NCBI GenBank assembly: GCA_016735415.1
Contig: JAERRP010000254.1
Coordinates: forward strand, 1-9,510
DNA length: 9,510 nucleotides
From: Desulfobacterales bacterium
Lineage (GTDB): Bacteria; Desulfobacterota; Desulfobacteria; Desulfobacterales; UBA5852
Reading direction: 5' to 3'
A program made the translations under genes and the position numbers. The notes under the pieces are model-generated. The model made no database searches. It saw only the letters and a program-made list of their open reading frames with translations, and was not told the origin of the DNA. This document shows positions 6,264 through 9,510 of this stretch, piece by piece (position 1 is the stretch's first letter; each line of letters starts with the position of its first letter).

Positions 6264-7435
6264 TATTTTAGTTTGCACTGCTCGACGTAAACGTTGCTGT
6301 GATCCGTAAAGACCGCTTTGAGGGTCTTGTTGGTGTACGTGCCGCTGGCATCCTTGACCACCTCACGAATGTAGAGGTCCTGCACCGGGTGCTGGTTGGG
6401 AGCAAAGGCGAATTTGCCCCGCACGGTCGGAAAATCGGCCTTGCGGATAGCCTGGCGCAGGGCATCCAGTTTGGCGACATCGCCGCCCACCTGCTTCAGG
6501 GCGCTGCCCAGCAGCCGGGCGGCATCATAACCCTGGCTGGCGTACAGCGTGGGGGTGCGGCCGTAAGCCTTTCTGAATGCCGCCACGAACTGCCGGTTGG
6601 CCGGATTGTCCAGGTCATGGGTCCACTGCGAACCGTTTTTCACACCGAGAGCCGCATCCTTGACCGCCTGCAGCAGACGCTCGTCAAAGGAGAACGCCGG
6701 GCCGAAGACCGGAATGGTTTGATTGAGGCCGGCCTGGGCGTATTGTTTGATAAAATTGATCCCCATGCCCCCGGGCAGGAAGAAGAACACCGCGTCGGGT
6801 TTGGCCGCCCGCAGAGCCGCGATTTCGGCGGCGTAGTCCGACTGGCCCAGTTTGGTGTAGACTTCACCTGCGATGGCCCCTTTGTAATAACGCTTGAATC
6901 CGGCCAGGTGGTCCTTGCCGGCCGGGTAATTGGGCGCCAGCAGGTAGACCTTCTTGAACCCGGCCTCGGTCACATACTTGCCCACGACCTCGTCGAGATT
7001 GTCATTCTGGTACGCCACGTTGAAGTAATTTTCATGGCAGCCTTTACCGGCCAGCAGCGAGGGGCCGGCGTTAGGGCTGACGTAGATCACATCCTGCCGC
7101 ACGACCTTGGGCACCACGGCAATGGCCACGTTGGAAAAAACGATGCCGGTTAAAATCTTCACTTTGTCGCGTTTGATGAACCGCTCGGCAATCTGTTTGG
7201 CTTTTTCAGGTTTGCGGCCATCGTCATCCACGAGCAGTTCCACCGGCACCCCTCCCAGTTTGCCGCCCTCCTGGTCGATGGCCAGTTGAAATCCGTCGCG
7301 GATCTCCTCGCCCAGATATCCCGCCTTAGTGGACAGGGTTGTAATCATCCCGATTTTGACCGGTTCCATCGCCAGGGTTGAAACCGCCGACATCATCGCC
7401 ACCGCAACCACTAAAACCAGAAGCCGTTTCTGCAT
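6263..7435 (-). CDS. livK: Periplasmic substrate-binding protein of a branched-chain/aromatic-type ABC importer (LivK-like)
   Basis: This is a 390-residue protein. Residues 1-22 form a signal peptide (basic MQKR, hydrophobic core, cleavage after TLA), giving a mature protein beginning MEPVKIGMITTLS. Family landmarks of type I periplasmic binding proteins are visible: DGFQLAIDQEGGKLGGVPVELLVDDDG (47-73), AERFIKRDKVKILTGIVFSNVAIA (83-106), IYVSPNAGPSLLAG (117-130), NYPAGKDHLAGF (169-180) and LYASQGYDAARLL (297-309). There are only two Cys after the signal, at 133 and 387. It delivers substrate to LivHM. The specificity is not readable: the IVFSN...SPNAGPS section looks more like receptors of aromatic or amide compounds than classical Leu/Ile/Val receptors, but that is memory, not a search. 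The ATG is backed by a GGGGAGG-type ribosome site. It is the first gene of the liv operon. Confidence 0.9.
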   Translation of the reverse strand: MQKRLLVLVVAVAMMSAVSTLAMEPVKIGMITTLSTKAGYLGEEIRDGFQLAIDQEGGKLGGVPVELLVDDDGRKPEKAKQIAERFIKRDKVKILTGIVFSNVAIAVVPKVVRQDVIYVSPNAGPSLLAGKGCHENYFNVAYQNDNLDEVVGKYVTEAGFKKVYLLAPNYPAGKDHLAGFKRYYKGAIAGEVYTKLGQSDYAAEIAALRAAKPDAVFFFLPGGMGINFIKQYAQAGLNQTIPVFGPAFSFDERLLQAVKDAALGVKNGSQWTHDLDNPANRQFVAAFRKAYGRTPTLYASQGYDAARLLGSALKQVGGDVAKLDALRQAIRKADFPTVRGKFAFAPNQHPVQDLYIREVVKDASGTYTNKTLKAVFTDHSNVYVEQCKLK

Positions 7436-7505
7436 CCTCCCTCCCCTTTCCTGCCGCCCGCCGCCATTACCCGCCGCGGCGCGCTCTGTTTAATCTGCAC
7501 TGCGC

Positions 7506-7551
7506 GTTTAAACCGTTTTAAACAGATCCGTATAGAAGTCTTCTCAAGACT
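7506..7551. promoter_or_regulatory. Two short perfect palindromes upstream of livK (candidate operator region)
   Basis: GTTTAAA-CCGT-TTTAAAC (7506-7523) and AGTCTT-CTC-AAGACT (7537-7551) lie 13 bases apart and about 70-115 bases upstream of the livK ATG. The second is set between TATA copies (7531-7534, 7551-7554). No clear -35/-10 pair could be picked; TTGAGA (7547-7542 on the minus strand) with TGTTTA 17 bases on is the best weak guess. This is where the liv operon promoter and a regulator site would be expected. Confidence 0.45.
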
Positions 7552-7566
7552 ATAATTTTAGTTCCT

Positions 7567-7611
7567 GATACGGCGGACGCCTTTTTCAAGCCGGCGGAAT
7601 ACGCCTGTATC
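7567..7611 (-). terminator. Hairpin downstream of trpA (possible terminator or mRNA-end structure)
   Basis: Three ordered pairs fold together: GATAC (7567-7571) with GTATC (7607-7611), GGCG (7572-7575) with CGCC (7602-7605), and CGCC (7578-7581) with GGCG (7593-7596), leaving an 11-base loop. It begins about 36 bases after the trpA stop and lies before the livK upstream region, where a break between trp and liv transcription would fit. No U-tract follows on the minus strand, so a classical intrinsic terminator is not established. Confidence 0.45.
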
Positions 7612-7646
7612 TCGAATACGTGAATCGAACGCGCCCCCCTTACCGC

Positions 7647-8408
7647 CTAGCGCAAGCCGCGGATAAAACCGCCTGCGGCGTCCACGCCCTGGGTTTCCAC
7701 CAGCCGAATGGTCTGCGTACCGATAACGGCGATATCGACCTTGCCCCTGAGAAAATCGATATCCGCTTTTTCCTTGACGCCGAATCCCAGCGCCAGGGGC
7801 AGATCGGTCGCCGCCCGGCAGCGGGCCAGGTACGATCTCAGATCATCCGAAAAACGCGTATCCATACCGGTGACCCCCTTGCGGGCCACGCAGTAGACAA
7901 ATCCGCGGGCGAACGAGGCCAGATAGCGCATGCGTTCATCGCTCGTCGTGGGGGAATAAATAAAGATCGGATGCGTGGCCCTCCGGGTCATGCCCTCGAT
8001 ATAATCCGCTCCTTCCTCAGGCGGCAGATCCGGTACGATGGCCCCCTGCAGACCGCTCTGCGCCAGATTGTCCACAAACCGCTCCACCCCATAGCGATAG
8101 AGAATGTTGAAATAGGTCATGTAGACGAAGGGAATTGGATGGCGCTGGGCCACCTCACGGCCGAAAGCCAGACAGCGTTCCACCGTGACCCCCCGCTGCA
8201 GAGCCTCCTGATTGGCGCGCAGAATCACGGGTCCGTCGGCGATGGGCTCCGAGAACGGAATCTGCAGCTCCATCAGGTCCACGCCGGCCGCCACCATGGT
8301 ATCGACCATTTTCAGGCTGTCTTCCCAGGAGGGATAGCCCAGCACGATATGGGTCATCAGGAGGATATCTTTTTCTTTGCGCCGCTGTCGCAGGTATTGA
8401 TCAAGCAT
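7647..8408 (-). CDS. trpA: Tryptophan synthase alpha chain (divergent type)
   Basis: This is a 253-residue TIM-barrel protein, a little shorter than the 268 of the enterobacterial enzyme. TrpA cleaves indole-3-glycerol phosphate to indole, which passes to TrpB. Both catalytic acids are present: Glu47 in LMELQIPFSEP and Asp58 in IADGPVI (Glu49 and Asp60 of Salmonella). The KGVTGMD loop (177-183) matches loop 6, GAIVPDLPPEE (122-132) matches the DLP motif, and GFGVKE (208-213) matches the phosphate site. Departures from the usual consensus are Gln49 for the Gly in ELGIPFSDP, Glu for Asp in FSDP, IYSPTTSDE for the usual APTT, and IGTQ for VGSA. These look like a lineage variant, not decay. The ATG is preceded by GAGG. 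It lies downstream of trpB, separated by palindrome D instead of the usual overlap. Confidence 0.92.
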   Translation of the reverse strand: MLDQYLRQRRKEKDILLMTHIVLGYPSWEDSLKMVDTMVAAGVDLMELQIPFSEPIADGPVILRANQEALQRGVTVERCLAFGREVAQRHPIPFVYMTYFNILYRYGVERFVDNLAQSGLQGAIVPDLPPEEGADYIEGMTRRATHPIFIYSPTTSDERMRYLASFARGFVYCVARKGVTGMDTRFSDDLRSYLARCRAATDLPLALGFGVKEKADIDFLRGKVDIAVIGTQTIRLVETQGVDAAGGFIRGLR

Positions 8409-8411
8409 GAT
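8401..8411. repeat. 11-bp direct repeat, left copy (start of trpA)
   Basis: TCAAGCATGAT occurs here and again exactly at 8558-8568. On the minus strand this copy is ATCATGCTTGA, which contains the trpA ATG and its second codon. The two copies bracket palindrome D, as target-site duplications bracket an insertion. Confidence 0.75.
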
Positions 8412-8435
8412 CGCCTCTTAAAAAACCATTGTGGG

Positions 8436-8559
8436 GACGGCTTCGTAAAATGTTCAAGACCAAGGCGTGCCAATTCCGAGAAGGGAGGCGTACACCGGTA
8501 CGCCGCAGTGACGCGGAATGCCGCACAACGCCGATATTGGATATTTTACGAAAGTCGTC
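8436..8559. repeat. Long imperfect palindrome D (124 bp) between trpB and trpA, with GGCGTAC-ACCG-GTACGCC core
   Basis: The outer arms are GACGGCTTCGTAAAAT (8436-8451) and ATTTTACGAAAGTCGTC (8543-8559), which match apart from two differences. Inward blocks pair as ATTCCG/CGGAAT and GGCGTGCC/GGCGTTGTGC-like stretches. The core GGCGTAC (8487-8493), ACCG, GTACGCC (8498-8504) lies at the midpoint. Palindrome A has the same 7-4-7 core with a different loop, so A and D probably belong to one family. The 24 bases between the left direct repeat and the left arm (8412-8435) carry the trpA ribosome site. Such a stem inside a trpBA transcript should weaken the translational coupling usual for these two subunits. 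Confidence 0.82.
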
Positions 8560-8568
8560 AAGCATGAT
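8558..8568. repeat. 11-bp direct repeat, right copy (end of trpB)
   Basis: This is the second exact copy of TCAAGCATGAT. On the minus strand it spans the trpB end (last bases of TAT, CAT, GCT, TGA). The bases just outside differ on both sides (8400/8557 and 8412/8569), so the identity is exactly 11 bp. Confidence 0.75.
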
Positions 8569-9510
8569 ACTGCTCCGCTTTCCGTATGATGAATTCCCGC
8601 CAGCCCGGGTCCTCGAGGGCATCCGCCACCGTGAAGATATCCTTATCCCCCCGGCCCGACTGGTTGATCACCAGGACGTCCGCCGGCGAAAGCGCGGGGG
8701 CCTCCTTAAAAGCCTGGACAAAGGCGTGGGCCGATTCGAGCGCCGGTATCAGGCCCTCCTTGCGGATGGTCAGACGCATGGCCTCCACGACTTCCCGGTC
8801 CGTGGCCGCTTCGAAGCGCACCCGGCCGGTTTCCTTGAGGTGGGCCAGAATAGGCGAAACGCCGACATAGTCCAGCCCGGCCGCAATGCTGTGGGTCTCC
8901 TGCATCTGCCCTTCGTCGTCCTGCAGGAAATAAGTCTTGTAGCCCTGGGCCACACCGACGGTCGCATCCGGGGAGCACAGACGGGAGGCATGTTCGCCGG
9001 AATCCAGGCCCCGCCCGCCGGCTTCCACACCGACCAGTTCGCCCTCGGCGTCGTCCAGGAAGCCGCTGAAAATGCCCAGGGCGTTGGACCCGCCGCCGAC
9101 ACAGGCAAAAACCCGGGCCGGCAGCCGGCCTTCGCGCGCCAGGATCTGGGCCCGCGCCTCCTGCCCGATGATCGACTGAAAATGGGTGACCATTTCCGGA
9201 AAGGGATGGGGCCCGCAGGCCGTGCCCAGGACATAGTGGGTCTTGTCCATATTGGAAACCCAGTCGCGAAAGGCTTCGTTGATGGCGTCTTTCAGGATGC
9301 GTGTGCCGTCCTTGACCGGCACCACTTCGGCCCCCAACTGCTCCATCCAGAAGACATTCGGGCGCTGGCGCTCGACATCCACAGCCCCCATGTAGATGGT
9401 ACAGTCATACCCGAAGCGGGCGGCCATGGTGGCGGTGGCCACACCGTGCTGGCCGGCGCCGGTTTCGGCGATCACGCGCGTTTTGCCCATACGTTTGACC
9501 AGAAGGCCCT
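8558..9510 (-). CDS. trpB: Tryptophan synthase beta chain, TrpB1 type (N-terminus outside window)
   Basis: The visible 316 residues (GLLVKRMGKTRVIAETGAGQ onward) are the C-terminal four-fifths of a fold-II PLP enzyme that joins indole to serine. The frame runs through the right edge, so the internal ATG at 9490 is not the start; roughly 80-90 residues including the PLP lysine are missing. Landmarks are AETGAGQHGVATAT (catalytic Glu), YMGAVDVERQ, LKDAINEAFRDW, GPHPFPEMV, the PLP-phosphate loop GGGSNALG, GVEAGGRG, THSIAAGLDY, ALESAHA and the final SGRGDKD. The stretch after GLDY reads VGVSPILAHL where the family usually has GVGPEHAYL; this lies in the region that moves when the alpha subunit binds. 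It is followed by trpA after palindrome D. The call is firm. Confidence 0.95.
   Translation of the reverse strand, partial: GLLVKRMGKTRVIAETGAGQHGVATATMAARFGYDCTIYMGAVDVERQRPNVFWMEQLGAEVVPVKDGTRILKDAINEAFRDWVSNMDKTHYVLGTACGPHPFPEMVTHFQSIIGQEARAQILAREGRLPARVFACVGGGSNALGIFSGFLDDAEGELVGVEAGGRGLDSGEHASRLCSPDATVGVAQGYKTYFLQDDEGQMQETHSIAAGLDYVGVSPILAHLKETGRVRFEAATDREVVEAMRLTIRKEGLIPALESAHAFVQAFKEAPALSPADVLVINQSGRGDKDIFTVADALEDPGWREFIIRKAEQYHA

Noticed and set aside
5748..6290. A 180-residue plus-strand frame opposite livH and palindrome C
   Set aside because: The composition is dominated by Gln/His/Gly/Asp, as expected for the reverse of a membrane-protein gene. It has no domain.
6299..7153. A 284-residue open frame on the plus strand opposite livK
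   Set aside because: It lies entirely within the well-supported LivK frame on the other strand and has no ribosome site or family features.
7620..8567. A 315-residue open frame on the plus strand opposite trpA
   Set aside because: It is antisense to a clear TrpA, is rich in His/Gln/Arg with no recognisable domain, and runs into palindrome D. It is a shadow frame of GC-rich codons.
1..9510. tRNA or rRNA genes
   Set aside because: No cloverleaf with a T-loop GTTCGA-type motif and acceptor pairing, and no rRNA-like conserved stretch, was seen. Full confirmation would need a covariance-model scan.

Overview
The window reads like a chromosome segment of a GC-rich Gram-negative anaerobe. The best guess is a Desulfobacterota (Desulfosarcina/Desulfobacteraceae-type) genome. 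That guess rests on remembered protein style and on the many long palindromic elements in the gaps, not on any search. A periplasmic binding protein with a signal peptide supports a Gram-negative cell.

Layout. The plus strand carries only the left edge: the C-terminal end of a rhomboid-type intramembrane protease (2-283) and a class I SAM-dependent methyltransferase (323-946). Everything from 1161 to the right edge is on the minus strand. Read in the direction of transcription (right to left) it is: trpB (5' end outside the window), trpA, then livK-livH-livM-livG-livF (a complete branched-chain-amino-acid-type ABC importer), then a small two-gene unit (an XRE-type regulator and a 99-residue membrane-anchored protein) with its own promoter, then a 137-residue conserved-looking hypothetical protein.

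How the genes work together. TrpB and TrpA would form tryptophan synthase. The five liv genes supply a periplasmic receptor, two permeases and two ATPases. The last four are translationally linked, with 7-8 base overlaps (livH/livM, livM/livG, livG/livF). LivK is separated from LivH by a 143-bp palindrome. The trp-liv adjacency hints that the importer may serve an aromatic amino acid or related compound, but the sequence does not prove it.

Most notable signal. Four long imperfect palindromes (about 124-161 bp, each centred on a short hairpin) fill four of the gaps: 948-1084, 1608-1768, 6121-6263 and 8436-8559. Two share the same 18-bp core design, GGCGTAC-N4-GTACGCC. The one between trpB and trpA is bracketed by an exact 11-bp direct repeat that coincides with the end of trpB and the start of trpA. 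Removing one copy plus the intervening DNA restores an overlapping trpB-trpA junction, which looks like the footprint of an insertion. A second point of interest is the regulator/membrane-protein pair, which shares a 27-residue module (13 identities).
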